Source of the DNA: Prorocentrum cordatum
Lineage: Eukaryota; Sar; Dinophyceae; Prorocentrales; Prorocentraceae
Direction: 5' to 3'
Length of the DNA stretch: 64,000 nt
NCBI GenBank assembly: GCA_963575745.1
Contig: CAUYUJ010014002.1
Span: 1 to 64,000 of the forward strand
Below are positions 1 through 11,478 of the stretch, piece by piece. The notes beneath the pieces are model-generated. The model worked only from the letters and a program-made list of their open reading frames with translations, was not told the origin of the DNA and searched no databases. The position numbers and the translations under genes were made by a program. The first letter of the stretch is position 1, and the number at the start of each line of letters is the position of its first letter.

Positions 1-107
1 GGGGGGGTACCCCCCCACTTTTGTCCATTTTCAACTATTTTTGGATATCTTGGGCTATTGTCAATTTTTCGTCCACAATCCGCCTGTAGGGGGACACGCC
101 CTATCTA
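1..107. repeat. M1 MITE, right part only (cut by window edge)
   Basis: The right TIR (CCGCCTGTAGGGGGACACGC) lies at about 78-107, preceded by the AT-rich interior typical of the family. The left TIR would lie outside the window. Confidence 0.75.
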
Positions 108-311
108 ACCTTCAGTACGATGGGAGCAACATGAGATTCGTGGCCGAGGCGCCCTCCGCTGAACCCTGCCCCCCTCTCTGGCGGCTCGCCGGCCCCTGGA
201 GCCGTCGACCCCTTCCCTCGGGACGATCGAGGTGGTCAGTGGCAAAGATACGGGGGGGACAGGCAGAGAGGGGGATGCATCGAGCCCCGATCGCCCATTG
301 ATCACCGATAG

Positions 312-506
312 GGGCCAGGCGATCGCAAACATGGACTAAGGGGGCGTGGATTAGCGACGGGTCCCGTTTCCATGGGAAATGGGAGATTCCCGCCGCCGAG
401 CGAGGCGGCACCGGCCTCATTTTGGGGAGGGCACCTCCCCCGATCCATGCACTTGGCGACCGCGCGCCAAATCCATGGATCGCTAATCCATGTTTGCGCG
501 CCCCCG
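312..506. repeat. Dispersed repeat shared with 23131-23325
   Basis: About 200 bp, clearly alignable to 23131-23325 in the same orientation. The ends are inverted copies of GCAAACATGGAYTA, and an inner palindrome surrounds CCATGGATCG. This is probably a non-autonomous DNA element. No coding potential is seen. Confidence 0.7.
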
Positions 507-522
507 AGATAGTCAGAGGAGG

Positions 523-667
523 AAAAGGTACCCATACCGCTACCATTCGCCCGTGTCTCCCTTTTGCGCCCTCCTGGCAGGATCTCGTCGCCACCGTTGG
601 AGTCGCCTCGAAATCCTGGTCAGAACGCACCCCGGGAGGGGTCCGGGGTGTAGCGGTATCGGTACCT
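523..667 (+). repeat. M3 element
   Basis: The left end GGTACCCATACCGCTAC is inverted at the right end (GTAGCGGTATCGGTACC). The interior CTCGTCGCCACCGTTGGA is shared with the copy that forms intron 2 of the SET gene (34077-34260). Confidence 0.85.
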
Positions 668-810
668 GTCGATCTCCCCAGAGGGCCCCGACTGGCTCAG
701 GAACGTGCGGCTTCACTGTCGGGGGCCTATCGCCGATGTATCGGCGCTGTATCTCGCCGATTCCAGGTCGATGCTTCACCCCCTATGCCAGTCCCCCCCA
801 TATCGTTGCC

Positions 811-982
811 TCGGGGGTGGACAGAACCCCCAACGGTGACGCGTCGATTAGTGAATTGTACGTTTTCGGTTTTCGAGAGGGCGCCGTGGCCGTTATTTTT
901 CAGGCTTGCGCCCGCCAGGTTTGGGGCTCAGGTCGTTTTCACTAAACCACGTTCTGCTAAAGGGGGGTCTGTCCATCCCCGA
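811..982 (+). repeat. M2 MITE, intact
   Basis: TIRs TCGGGGGTGGACAGAACCCC and GGGGGTCTGTCCATCCCCGA flank an interior that includes GTGAATTGTACGTTTTCGG. The copies at 21649 and 34421 have the same interior. Confidence 0.85.
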
Positions 983-1155
983 TTGCCCCTCAAGCGGGTA
1001 TGGAATGGGCTCACAGGCTGACAGCAATTCCTGTGCATCTTGAGCCGGGCTCGCTGTCGGGGTCGCCGCGTGCGCTGCGTATGTGAGACGGAAGGCCGCC
1101 TGCCCAACAGCGGCCGCTGCTGGTTTGGGACAACAGTTTTTTGGTGGCACTGTGC

Positions 1156-1314
1156 TAAGTCGGGCGTGTCCCTCTACCGAAGGAGTATTCAAAATGTTTC
1201 AAAAGTAGTCTGGGGACGATGGTTCGAACATTTTTTTGGAGTATGTTCGAGCATGTTTCGGGTATTTTCGTTTTCCTTCCAAAACCCGCCTGTAAGGGGA
1301 CATGCCCGACGTAA
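1156..1314. repeat. M1 MITE, intact
   Basis: It runs from TAAGTCGGGCGTGTCCCTCT to CCTGTAAGGGGACATGCCCG. The interior is variable and T-rich, with short GTTCGA and ATGTTT motifs. Confidence 0.85.
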
Positions 1315-1369
1315 GCATTGTGCCCCCGTTTTTGCCGTGCCCATGCCGGGTGTCCAGATTCCGGGGGAC

Positions 1370-1725
1370 CGATGTGTTGCTCATCCCGAGTCGGCTCCTG
1401 ATCTTCAGGAGCGACAGACGCACGTACACGTACATGGATACACGTTGGTTTCGAAAGTGCGCGTTGCTCACCAGATGCAAAAGTACCACTACCACCAGCC
1501 AGCGGGGTGGCTGTCCCACCCTCTCGAGCTGGTGGCGCCTCGTTCCGGGCATGCCTCCAGAGAGTTCCCGGAAGGGGGTGCCACCAGCTCGAGGGGAGGG
1601 AGCGGCCAACCCCCTAGCTGGTGGAAGTGGTACTTTTGTCTCTCCTGAGTTGCGCGAGCGTTCGTAAAACGAGGCTGGTCTCGCGGACTGGGGGGCCGTA
1701 TTCATGTACATGGATGCGCGCAGAC
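1370..1725. repeat. Repeat shared with 62960-63105, split by a nested element
   Basis: Left (AGGAGCGACAGACGCACGTA) and right (GGTCTCGCGGACTGGGGGGC) parts match a contiguous locus at about 62960-63105. Here they are separated by the nested element at 1478-1638. Confidence 0.6.
1478..1638. repeat. Nested foldback element
   Basis: The outer TIRs CAAAAGTACCACTACCACCA and TGGTGGAAGTGGTACTTTTG are near-perfect complements. A second inverted pair built on CTCGAGCTGGTGGC lies inside. Confidence 0.8.
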
Positions 1726-2097
1726 GTCCTTCGTGGGCTCCGTGGATCCCCCTGCAGGCCCGGGAGCGGCCCCCTCGCACGTCCCAGGGACAGGGACACA
1801 AACGCCCTCCGATGCGGCGAGAGTTTTCGCCTCGAGCCCCTGGAGGTCTGAGGTGTCAGCCGCCCTCAGGAGCCGGGAGGGGCAAGATGTGCGTGTGCGC
1901 GCGCCACGAGCTCGGCGATCGGGCGGAGAGACTCTCCGTGGACGGACGCCAGGCGGGCGGCGATGGCGTCGAGGGCGTCGTGGTCGACTTCCAGGTCGGC
2001 GCCAGGGTGGACAAAGGAAGGGCGGAGTTGGGAGGAGCTACGGCGCGGTTGCGCCGCCTGGGCGCGGCGACGAGGGAGGAGGCGGAAGAGGCGCAGG

Positions 2098-2169
2098 GGG
2101 AGGAGGAGGAGGAGGAGGAGGAGGAGGAGGAGGAGGAGGAGGAGGAGGAGGAGGAGGAGGAGGAGGAGG
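2098..2169. repeat. (GGA)n microsatellite
   Basis: An uninterrupted purine tract. All long overlapping frames here are poly-Glu, poly-Gly or poly-Arg read-through or their complements. Confidence 0.95.
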
Positions 2170-2274
2170 ATCGTTTGATGGCGGCGTTGCCAGCTTGCCC
2201 CCCAAAGGGCGGCGACGACGGCGGCGGCGGTAGGGCAGCCGCGCCTGCGTGCCAGGCAGGGTTCGCTTCGACAG

Positions 2275-2465
2275 CGATCGATTCTGTCCGACGTTGAGTT
2301 CGACTCCGACTTTCCACCGATCCGACGCGGCCCGATGCTTGCACAGCGCAGTTGCGTATCCGTGCGCAGCCGATGCGATTTGATTTCGGCTCTGGGCTGG
2401 CGCAGCCCTGTCCGATGCTCGTTCTGGTCCGTTCCGATTTCGCGATTCGATGCTGGCTGACCCTG
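2275..2465. repeat. Dispersed repeat shared with 60670-60900
   Basis: It is rich in CGATTCGAT and CCGATTCC motifs, and its end (GATTCGATGCTGGCTGACCC) matches the end of the later locus in the same orientation. The surrounding 2170-2910 is GC-rich with no recognisable gene. Confidence 0.5.
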
Positions 2466-2910
2466 CCAGGTCGGCAGGCTGGCGGAGGCGACCTGGGACT
2501 GAGGGGGGGCGGCCGCCCTTGGGTGGCCCCTCGCCGGCAAGCCTCGGTGGCCCTCGCTCGGCGGCGCTTTAGGGGCCTTCGGCGGCGGCGCAGCGGCGGC
2601 GGCGGCGGCGGCCAGCGACGACGGCGTCGGCGGCGATTGCGACGGCGGTGGCGGCGGGGCAACAACGCCGTGGCAACGGCAACGGCGACGGCATCGACGA
2701 CGACAAGGACGACAGGGCAGCGTCGGCATCGTCGGCATTGTCGTCGCCGTCGTCGGCCAGAGGGCCTCGTGGCCAGCGTGGGGCGTGGCGGGCAGCAATT
2801 GCCCCGCCGCCCGCTTTCTGGCGCGGGCTGTCGCTCCTCCTTCCTCCCTCCTTCCCTCCTCCCTCCGTCCTCCTTCCTTGCTCGATCCCCCCTTCTCCTG
2901 CACGCGCAGC

Positions 2911-3037
2911 CCCTCCTCCTCCTCCTCCTCCTCCTCCTCCTCCTCCTCCTCCTCCTCCTCCTCCTCCTCCTCCTCCTCCTCATCCCCCTCCTCCTCCCCC
3001 TCCCCCTCCTTCTCCTCCTCCTCCTCCTCCTCCTCCT
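2911..3037. repeat. (CCT)n microsatellite
   Basis: An almost pure pyrimidine tract abutting the inverted duplication that starts at 3038. Confidence 0.95.
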
Positions 3038-3791
3038 CCACAATTACACAATATGAATACTACTCTCCTCCATCCCCTGATGGCGTGCGGAAGATAGCGG
3101 GCACCCCTCCGCGTATTGCTTTTACACAGGATTTCCCGGAGTTGGGTTTTCGCTGGGTTTTGTTCAAAGTGATGCTCTCGCTGAGGCGCGGGCTTCATTT
3201 TCGGGCTTCCGCTCGTTCCGAATCGTGCCCCCGCTGCAGCGCTGGCCCCATTTCCGTGCTTCCGCTCGTTCCGAATCGTGCTCCCGCTGCAGCGCTGGCC
3301 TCATTTCCGCGCTTCCGTTCGTTCCGAATCGTGCTCCCGCTGCAGCGCTGGCGTCATTTCCCGTGCCATGCCACGGCATGCAATGCAATGCTAGGTTGCG
3401 TTCCGCTGCGCGATGCCATGCCTTCAGCTGCAGCTGTCATATCCAGTGCTTAAGTGCCACGTCATGCTGTGCCATGCTACGCTTTGATCTTCAACGCCAT
3501 GCTATGCAATGTTATGTTCGGGGCCGCTGTGCGATGCCATGCTTTGCGTTTCAAAGCTTTGTGACGCAATTCTTCACTACGCCACGCCACGCCATGCTGT
3601 GACATACTACGCTTTGCGGTGCTCTTCTACGCCATGCCATGCCGTGCTCTACAATGCATCGCGTACCTTTTCGGGATCATTGCCCTGCTCGACATCCGAC
3701 TGTGCGAGTAGATAGGGGATCTACGCCATGGTAAGGGATGGGAGGGAGGGGTAGGATGTCAGATATGACGCGAGCGCACCTAGCTTGTCCT
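3038..3791. repeat. Long dispersed duplication, inverted copy of 54390-55131
   Basis: From the ACAATTACACAATATGAATA end to the ACCTAGCTTGTCC end, this segment is the reverse complement, with divergence, of 54390-55131. It holds about three tandem units of roughly 50 bp based on CGCTCGTTCCGAATCGTG and CCCGCTGCAGCGCTGG, then a stretch rich in GCCATGC words (3360-3660). Both copies adjoin GGA/CCT tracts. No conserved protein is recognised. Confidence 0.8.
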
Positions 3792-3991
3792 CCTCCCCCC
3801 TCTCCCCCTCCTCTTCCTCTGGGTCCAGGCGGGTGTGGGGGCGCGCGGAGGGCGGGGGGACCCAGTCCAGCCGATTACCCGTTCGGGCACCTCGTCTCCC
3901 CGTCATACAGGCCCTGTTGGCGGGGTCCTCGGAGACTTCGGAGACCCGCGCGGGCTGGGTCCACGAGGGAGGAGGACGGTAGTTGGTAGTT

Positions 3992-4188
3992 CGGGGAACG
4001 AGCAATGACATAAACATACAAACTCGGAGGACCGCGCGGACTTCTGGGATCGGCGCTGGGGCCCTTTGGCGGCGCCTCCGGCGCCGCCCCTGGCGCGCTC
4101 CGCGCGCCAGGGAGGGGGGCTCCAGCGCCGATCCGAGAAATCCGCGCGGGCCTCCGAGTTTTTATGTTTATGCCATTCCTCGTTCCCC
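3992..4188. repeat. M7 GC-rich palindromic element, full length
   Basis: GGGGAACGAGCAATGACATA is mirrored by TATGCCATTCCTCGTTCCCC. The arms continue through GGATCGGCGCTGG into a centre with GGCGGCGCCTCCGGCGCCGC and GGCGCGCTCCGCGCGCC. Transcribed, it would fold into a very long hairpin. Confidence 0.85.
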
Positions 4189-5094
4189 TAGAGGACGGTC
4201 GTATAGTGCCGATGTCCTGGAGGCTAAGCATCCGACGCCCTGTCGATTCGGCTGGGGCACGCGGGCTCGCATGTCCTTGAAGGCGCTGCTCGTGAAGATT
4301 CGGCAGACCATCGGTATGACTCCAGGGCCTGTTACACGGACCGTTGTTCGCACCTTGTATTGTTGTCTGGTATGGGCAATGCGCATACTCTGTGACAGCT
4401 GCCTCTGTTAACTCACGACGAGACTATGCAGGACCGCTTGCGTTGCCGTCGGGCCGTGTTCGGGAGAGGTCAGTACCTCGTGGGGTCTGCATGCCGGACC
4501 GCCGTCAGAGCCGCCGGGCTATGTCCTAGATGTCAGTACCTCAAGCGTGCGCTACTTTGGGAGTGATGGGGGGCGAGCTCATCCGAAGCCCTCTGGAGTC
4601 CCCAGGCGCGTACAGTCGAAAGTGGAGGGTGCAGGGGAAGGACAGGTCATTGCCACACGCCTCCCAGACGGCTCCATTGTGGGCCTTCCTGGGCAGTGTA
4701 CTCAGGGCTTGCGCGGCGCATGGCAACCTCGGCCGCAGCTCGTCAAACGACCGCAAGCGAGCGTCCTTTCCGCTCGCTCGCAGGAAACCTTAACGCGCGA
4801 AAATCCAGTCGAAAACCCAGTCGAGAGCACAGCCGAGAACTGAACCTTTTCACAAGCCAGGGTGGCGGCGGGGGGATCCTGCTGGATCCAAGCCGAAGTG
4901 CGGGGCGACTCGGGTTTGGGGACGGAGCGCGCCAAGTGCCCCCCTCGTTCGGCCGAAACGGCTGGGAGCTCTCGGGGCACAGGGTCAAGGGTGTAGGGAG
5001 AGGAGAGAGGAGGGCAGAAGCGGGAGGAGGTGGAGGTGGGGGCGGATGATGAGGAAACGAAAGGGGAGGAGGAGTGTGAGGATGAGGAGGAGGA
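4189..5094. other. No recognisable feature
   Basis: GC-rich sequence with a short imperfect duplication around GTCAGTACCTC (about 4470 and 4533). The frames are short and carry no motif I recognise. Confidence 0.5.
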
Positions 5095-5170
5095 GAAGGA
5101 GGAAAAGGAGGAGGAGGATGCGGAGGATGCGGAGGAGGAGGAGGAGGAGGAGGAGGAGGAGGAGGAGGAG
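5095..5170. repeat. (GGA)n microsatellite
   Basis: A purine tract on the left edge of the duplication that begins near 5180. The paralogous copy at 51.37 kb also starts beside a GGA tract. Confidence 0.9.
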
Positions 5171-5179
5171 TCAGTCCAG

Positions 5180-5990
5180 TGTAAACACAAGACTCATCAA
5201 CGATGTTGGAATAAACCCTCCCTCCAAGCTTCCTCTTCATAGGCCCCTAAGATGCTGCAACACACCCTCCCTCCAAGGTCCCTCTTCATAGGCCCCTGCA
5301 AGGATTCATTTCCACTGGGGGGAGTGCCCCGTTGGAAAGACAACCGTATGAAAACCCTGAACCGTGCCAGGCAGAGTGCCAGTTTTGGGACTTCAACGCC
5401 ACCAATCAACCTCACTGTTGCGTTTTGACGATCATGAACCGTGCCAGAACGCCGACCCTGGGACTGCAGCACCGCGAATCAATGTAACTGTCGCGCCCTC
5501 ACAGTTCTCCATTTCTCAATGCCATCTCTGGGTCGTTAACCATGGAAATCTTAGAGACTCTTGCATTGAACAACGAATACTCGCGGCGCTAAGGCGAGAA
5601 CCACGTTGTGAACATGAACCGCCCTTCATCCGTGATTTTCGCGTGAATTTTGAAAACGAATGTGCCCGGTGCTTAGGCGAGAGCCACAGTTTGAAGACGG
5701 GCAGCCCTCATCGCGTGAAACTTTTGCATATTTACAACGAGCGCGTTCGGCGCTAAGACGAGAGCCACGTTTCGAAAATGAACCGCTTATCGTCCGTGAA
5801 AACTCATGCAGTCTGGTAAGACGGATGTGTGCGGCGCTCAGGCGAGAGCCACAGTTTGAAAATTTCCCGCCCTCCATGTGTGAAATTGTTGTCAATTGTA
5901 AGCTTCAGGATGCCAGATGGTGAGGGAATCTCGGGCGAAACGCCCTGCCCGCCCTTCCGACACGCCTCGAGGTGCGACATGGAGGAGTTG
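5180..5990. repeat. Long direct duplication of 51372-51940, with internal tandem units
   Basis: The order of landmarks matches the 51.4 kb locus: TGTAAACACAAGA, GAACCGTGCCAGAACGCCG, then repeated 50-60 bp units around GCGGCGCTAAGGCGAGA, ending at GGTGAGGAATCTCGGGCGAA. The units give a repeated LRREPxFEN peptide in one frame, but stops and frame changes between units argue against a gene. Confidence 0.75.
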
Positions 5991-6015
5991 TTTATAAGGA
6001 GGAGGAATGGAGCAG

Positions 6016-6061
6016 GAGGAGGAGGAGGAGGAGGAGGAGGAGGAGGAGGAGGAGGAGGAGG
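6016..6061. repeat. (GGA)n microsatellite
   Basis: A pure GGA tract. From 6062 to about 6660 I see no gene or repeat. Confidence 0.9.
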
Positions 6062-6883
6062 TTCGGGGCTGGACCGCGCCGTTCGAGACCGAAGCGCCCC
6101 CGCTGCCCCCGTGCTTGCTCACCCTGTCTCTTGGGCACGCCCGCGCCCCTCCCCTGCGCCTCGAGCTCCTCCCCGGCTGGTCGGCGTCGCCGTTGCCCTC
6201 GCGGAAGGGGCAGGCTGCGCCGCGACGGGCGCACGGCGCTGCCGGGACGCCTCGCAATGCGTTCGGGCGCCGTCAGCCGTCTGTTTTGAGCCCTGAGTGT
6301 GGTGACCATGTTGTTGCCAGCAGGTGTTTAGGTATAGCGCGTCGGCGGTGACGCCGGATGTGACGCGTGGCCGTTGTACCAGCGAACTCGTGTTGAGACG
6401 CTGCTCGCGATCATAATCAGCAGGACCACTCGCTTGTGGCGCATGATTAATTTGCGTATACATAGGGGCGCATCCGTGTACGAGTACCTTTATGATATGA
6501 GTGCCAGATTCCTGGCCGCCATAGTTGAGCGCCAGGCGCACCGGCTTCAGTCTGCGGTGACGCTTGCATCCGTACCGTAGTGGTTCCCCGACGCGTTGGG
6601 AGAGGCTTGATGCGTTTTTCGACTCAGTATATCCACCCCCCCAGGGTCGAACCATTCACTCGGCGTCAAACCAACATACTTATACTATGTGTGCGTCGCC
6701 CCCCCAGGGGCGACGCGCGCACCGAGAAATCTTATAGTATATAGTATATACGTCGTGGCGGGCGCTTCCTGGCCACACCGCTCGGTAAACGATATCAGAG
6801 TGACGGGGCCGAACGGTCATCCATTGTCCCTGGGTGCGAGGCTGAATAGGGAATTCGTGGTGAGAATTTTGCTTTTTGCGTTG

Positions 6884-6884
6884 C

Positions 6885-6961
<77 letters not shown>
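6884..6961. repeat. (GTT)n microsatellite
   Basis: About 26 GTT/TTG units. Read-through gives poly-Leu, poly-Cys or, on the other strand, poly-Gln, poly-Asn and poly-Thr. Confidence 0.95.
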
Positions 6962-6967
6962 GTTGTC

Positions 6968-7420
6968 GTCGTCCCACCCGCGACCCACCGCACCCGCGAC
7001 CCACCCCGCGACCCACCCCGCGACCCACCCCGCGACCCACCCCGCGACCCACCCGCGACCCAACCCGCGACCCAACCGCGACCCACCCCCGACCCAACCC
7101 GCGACCCACCCACGACCCACCCCGCGACCCACCCGCGACCCATCCGCGACCCATCCGCGACCCACCCTGCGACCCACCCGCGACCCACCCCGCGACCTAC
7201 CCTCAACGGAGGAAAACCACCCAGACCCGACAATTGACGTTTACCAAACTGCTTTGGGCGTGTGCGTTTACTAATCGGGTTTGCTTGTCGGGGTGATATT
7301 ATGGGGTGAATTTTTGCCCTCTACACCCGTGACCCACCTGAGACCCGACAGCGATCCACCCGCGACCCTCCCGCGACCAATTTGCGACCCATCCGCGACC
7401 CACCCGCGACCTACCCGCAT
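6968..7420. repeat. CGACCCAC minisatellite
   Basis: More than 25 degenerate units of 9-11 bp based on CGCGACCCACC, interrupted at about 7205-7320. The same unit recurs at 40850-40960. In both places a related sequence follows it, containing GGCGCCTGCGGCG and ACTCTTATCCGCA. Confidence 0.9.
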
Positions 7421-8757
7421 TGGTTTTGTTTAACGAAAAAATCGGCGCCTGCGGCGGGCTTCTCCAGAGTCTCGCAAACTGCCGACGTCCCCACCGCCCC
7501 CTCACTCTTATCCGCATCTGCGCGGTGCTACGTACTACAAGATGGGCATACTATGTTCGGGTCGGACGCACGCCTCCGAGGAGGACATATCGTACTAGTA
7601 TGTCTCTGTGCGTCCCCTTCGCCATGCATTGTGAAACCGCCCAGCCTGGTCGGAGTCAGAGGCTCGTGCGAAGGCCTCCGCGAGGCCCTCCTCACGAGCT
7701 CCGTGCCTCCGCGAGTTTTTTTGTTCACGAGGTGGGCCCCAGGGCTCTCGACTCCACCCCTCGGACGCGCCCCCTCGTCACGCAGGGGTTGCCAGGAGTC
7801 CCAGGTGGCCCGGGCAAGGGCACTAAAAACCGAGATTGCCACGCAAGTTTCTGGTGTGTGTGTGTGTGTGTGTGTTTGTGTGTGTGTGTGCATTCGCCCC
7901 CCCCCTCCCCCGGCGCTCCCCCCGCCGCAGCCGGCAGCTCTGAGTGGGCCGGCTTCCTCTCTTCCCGTCGCGCCCGGGGCTCCTCCTCCTCCTCCTTCCG
8001 TGCATTGCGGCCCCGATTTGCATGCAGCGTGTCCCCTGTTGCCTATCCGTCGGAGCAGTCGCCCTTTGCCCAGCCGCCGACGCAAAAAGTGTGTGTGTGT
8101 GTCATTCGCGTGTAGATTTCCTCGTCCAGTGCCGCTCTCTTCGAAGCAGACTGGCCTCATCCACAGAGTTGGATGCAGTCAGCGCTAACATGCCCCTCTG
8201 TTATTCTCGCGTGTCTGTGGTGCCCTGCAGGCGGATGACACGCATGTGCTTGTGTATGTGTATGTGTGTGTGTGTGTGTCTGCCTTGCCGTAGTTTCGTC
8301 CGCACAATGCCCCTCCCCGCCACCCTCGAGGACGAGCAGGAGCAGGAGGAGGAGGAGGAGGAGGAGGAGCAGAAGGAGATGGCGGACCACTCCCACGGTT
8401 CTGCCCCAACAGTGAAACAGCCACCGTCCTGATCCTTGGCTGCGATCCCAGCGCGTCCGGGTTTGAGGTTCTGGCGTGGCTGTTTGGGCCCGCTGCTTCA
8501 GAACGTTTGATAATTCAGCGCGAGCGGCTGATTGAGCCTGCCTCCGCACCAAGATTCGGAGGCCAGAAAAAACACAAACGTGACCTTCGGACGTCGCACG
8601 CCGCCCAAGAGGGACCCAAGCGCCCAAAGCCCCAGGCATCAGACCAAAATTGTTGCTCTGCGACGGTGCGCGGCCCAACGGGTCCTGACGCCTTGCTCCG
8701 GGGCAGCTCTCTCGCCACGGGCCAGCTCTTGATGGCCCCAGGGCCCAAGGACCCGGG
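7421..8757. other. Repeat-derived region with GT tracts, no gene seen
   Basis: 7440-7600 resembles 40970-41280. (GT)n tracts lie near 7852-7890 and 8255-8280, and a short GGA tract near 8337-8370. A unique-looking part at 8480-8700 has no coding motif that I recognise. Confidence 0.6.
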
Positions 8758-8901
8758 GGTTCCAAAGGGGGTTTTGGGGGAGGCGGTTTTCCAGGATGGG
8801 TCCCCCATGGGGGCTTCGCGCCCCCTGTTTTGGCGACGTTCCGAGGCCCCTGGGGGGCTCTCTGGAAAACCCCCCTCCCCCAAAAAGCCCCTTTCGGAAC
8901 C
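8758..8901. repeat. Foldback MITE, single copy in window
   Basis: The left arm GGTTCCAAAGGGGGTTTTGG and right arm CCCCTTTCGGAACC are near-perfect complements about 40 bp deep. The right arm also carries the matching GGAAAACCCCCCTCCCCC. Confidence 0.8.
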
Positions 8902-9244
8902 CTCTGGAAGGACGGCCCTGAATGTTGATGCGTATTTTCCGTCCTCCGAACTTTGCTCAGGACCACCGCCGAGACTGATTGAGCACGGCGGCAGCCCATG
9001 CAGGAGGCAGTGCATGCAAGCCTGCCAAGTGACATCGACCGACCGTGAACCAGCATCGCCAGCGAGTCGGCTCCTCGCACCCCTCCTCCCGCTCCTCAGC
9101 AGCAGGCCCTCGCAGTCGACCCCCGGGACGCGTCCGGAAGCGCGTGGCGCCCAGGTCTCTCCGAGGCGGACCCACCCGTGGCAACCCGGTCGCCCTGGGA
9201 GGCCCCCCCCCCCCCACCAAATGGCCTCCCCCTTCTCTCTCCCC

Positions 9245-9375
9245 TTGTCCCGGGCCTCCGACGTCGTGGTCTGCTGTGCGGCGCGCCCCCCCCGAAGGGG
9301 CCTCCCCCTTCGTTCTCCTCTCTTCTCCCGGGCCTCCCGCGTCGTGGTCTGCCGTGCGGCGCGCGCTCCCGAGCT
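9245..9375. repeat. Local tandem duplication
   Basis: The block CGTCGTGGTCTGCYGTGCGG occurs twice about 80 bp apart, each preceded by CCCGGGCCTCC. No gene is recognised in 8902-9900. Confidence 0.7.
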
Positions 9376-9904
9376 CTCTCTCGGCGCCATCCTCCCCGGG
9401 ACACCGTCTCTCGCCGCGGGCTGTGGCTCTGCAGAGGCCCCCCCCCCTGGGGCTCCGGCAGGCCCTCCCCCCGCCCCCGGGCTGCCGGCTGGAACAGCGA
9501 GCGCGTGCCCGCCGTGCTTTCTGTGGCTCCTCGGCGCCTGGAGGTGCGCGCGTGCGTGCGCGTGCGCGCGCCCTTCGGGGGAGGGGCGCTTCCGTGCTGC
9601 CTTCGGCTGCGTGCGTCACCCGTCGGGCCTCTCTGGGGGGCTCTCGTCGCCATGGCCGAACCCGCCGGCGCCGGGCCCCGGCGAGGTACAGTCGGCCTTG
9701 GTCAGTAGGTCGACCCTGCTAAATCAAGGGTACCCTTGTGTCCTGTGTCTCGCGACCCATGCCTCCTCCATTCCTTATGGCAATGTGGCCCTCGGAAGGG
9801 TCTTGTGTCCTCTCGCGTGTCCGGTCCAATCAAGTCTGACTGTACAGCCCTGCCCAGCTAAGAAGCCCAGCTCACGTCGCGAACAAAAACACGGTGGCAA
9901 ATTT

Positions 9905-10990
9905 TTCTTCTGATATTCGGGCGGCGCTGTGGACCAATCTCCACTAGCTACTTGTTAATCTAACCATGTAGTTTTACCCATTTTGGCAGATCTCCGCACT
10001 TCTTCTAGGAGATTATTTCCTCCTCCAGGTCGTTGCTGGATCGCGTCGTGCTTGGTTGAGCTATCAGGTCAAAAGTTCGGTTTGCGATCCATGGTTTTTG
10101 TTTCTTGGTATCCCGACGCGGCAAGGCCATCTGAGCCTGGGCGATCGCATTCTTCATGTTCTCCCACGTCTGCTGTGCATCGCCTGCTGCGGTACTGTGG
10201 CGATCAAGATGTTAGTGAAAGACTCTCGCACGGTATTGTTGCGAATCGCCGCCTTATCTAATCCGTTAGTTTGTTGCCGATTGGCTGCTGGCGTCTCGAG
10301 CCCCAGGGAGCATGTCACCGAGTAATGGTCCGTAGCCAACGCCGCTTCCCGATGACTCGCGACGTCTTTCAAAGGGGGTAGAACTCCAACATATTATCTG
10401 ATGCCTCAGAAATTTGGTCAAAAGGCACCGTTCCAGCTTCTCGGAAGGTACCTTTTTCTTCCAAAGGTCGTTCCATAAATGCGTTGGCAATCACCAAAGT
10501 AGCACCCGTGCAGCATTCGAGCAACAGGTCCCTGTTTGGAGCTTCCACTTCATGTAGTGCTTCTCGGCCCCACCCGTGTTCACCTACTACGTCTTCGTCT
10601 CAAGCGTGTGCTTGACCAACACGGGCGTTGAAGTCTCCCACAAGTACCTTCCCAATCATTGCACGGCATATTCTGAATTCCTTGGCCAAGCTGTCATAGA
10701 AAGTAGTCCTTTCCAGCAAGGGTTTGAGGTTGTGTGGAGCATGAATACGAAATATTCTCATCGTAGTCCCATCCATGCGAAGCTTTGATTGCAAAGTCGG
10801 TCCGAAACCTTCTCTCGTAATATTGAATATGTATACGAACATGTGGTGCGATGACACTGCCAACTCCTGCCCAAGTTCTGTCGTCAGTGTTGTTGCCTGT
10901 CAAAATGAATGTGTGTCTATCTTGGTCATCAACTTCAGCTTCCGATTTCCGTGTCTCTGGAATGCGCAACGTTCCGATGTTGTATTGTTG
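9905..10990 (-). pseudogene. LINE (non-LTR retrotransposon) endonuclease region, broken
   Basis: On the minus strand, successive frames give the parts of an endonuclease-exonuclease-phosphatase domain in order: an N-terminal block with NIGTLR, TRK and WAGVGSVIAPH (about 10985-10830); the metal-binding motif VLVGDFNARVG (about 10640-10610); DEDVVGEHG..LVIANAFMERP (10590-10450); and ATDHYSVT, matching the SDHxxV end of such domains (about 10340-10310). A linker with KPWIANRTFDLI (about 10110) and RRSAKMGKTTWL (about 9990-9960) follows, as in LINEs between endonuclease and reverse transcriptase. At least four frame changes or stops, for example a TGA after GQAHA, show it is dead. No reverse transcriptase is visible below 9905. 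The domain normally nicks target DNA. Confidence 0.85.
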
Positions 10991-10995
10991 CATTC

Positions 10996-11208
10996 AGCGG
11001 CGAGCGAGGGGGGGAAGTGAGAAGGGGCGGGCCTTCTCAGAAGTCTCGGAAGCTCCCCAGACTTCTGAGAAGTTTTCTAAGCCTTCCCCGAAAACAGGAA
11101 GCACCATCGGAAGGCGCTAGGGCTTCTGAGAAGTCCCGCCGCCTTCTTAGAAGGCCTTCTCCTAAGAAGGCCTTCTCTTTCTCACTTCCCCCCCTCGCTC
11201 GCCGCCGA
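10996..11208. mobile_element. M9 foldback element inserted in the LINE
   Basis: Its ends are CGGCGAGCGAGGGGGGAAGT and the complement ACTTCCCCCCCTCGCTCGCC. The interior is full of CTTCTGAGAAG/CTTCTTAGAAGG palindromes. LINE-like peptide lies on both sides, so the insertion followed LINE arrival. ATTC occurs next to both ends and may be a target duplication. A second copy lies at 37137-37269. Confidence 0.85.
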
Positions 11209-11478
11209 TTCCATGTGTTGACTTATTTCGATCGTCTTGACCTCTGTGAGCCCACGGACATTCCAAGGACCAAGTTTGGGAACAGAAGGTTGCGCGGTAA
11301 AATTGTTGACTGGAGAACTGTCGTTTCGAGTTGGTCGGTTGGTAGCTTTGCCCTCTCCGTTCGGTACAAGACGTCGCAGTATTCGGCAATATCCAGGTAA
11401 GCTGTTGTTCCGGAAGGGTGAAACGAAGCCCGTGCGCCCCTGGCACCATCAATTATTGTCGTTGCTTTTTACCGCCCC

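Noticed and set aside
1856-3043. About 390-codon minus-strand frames
   Set aside because: Poly-Arg, poly-Glu and poly-Leu from GGA/CCT tracts in all frames; no conserved segment between them.
5360-5923. Protein with LRREPxFEN repeats
   Set aside because: The repeat lies in different frames at successive units and in the paralogous 51.5 kb copy; better explained as a DNA tandem repeat.
6968-7420. CRISPR array
   Set aside because: Units of 9-11 bp follow each other with no unique spacers, and the genome is eukaryotic.
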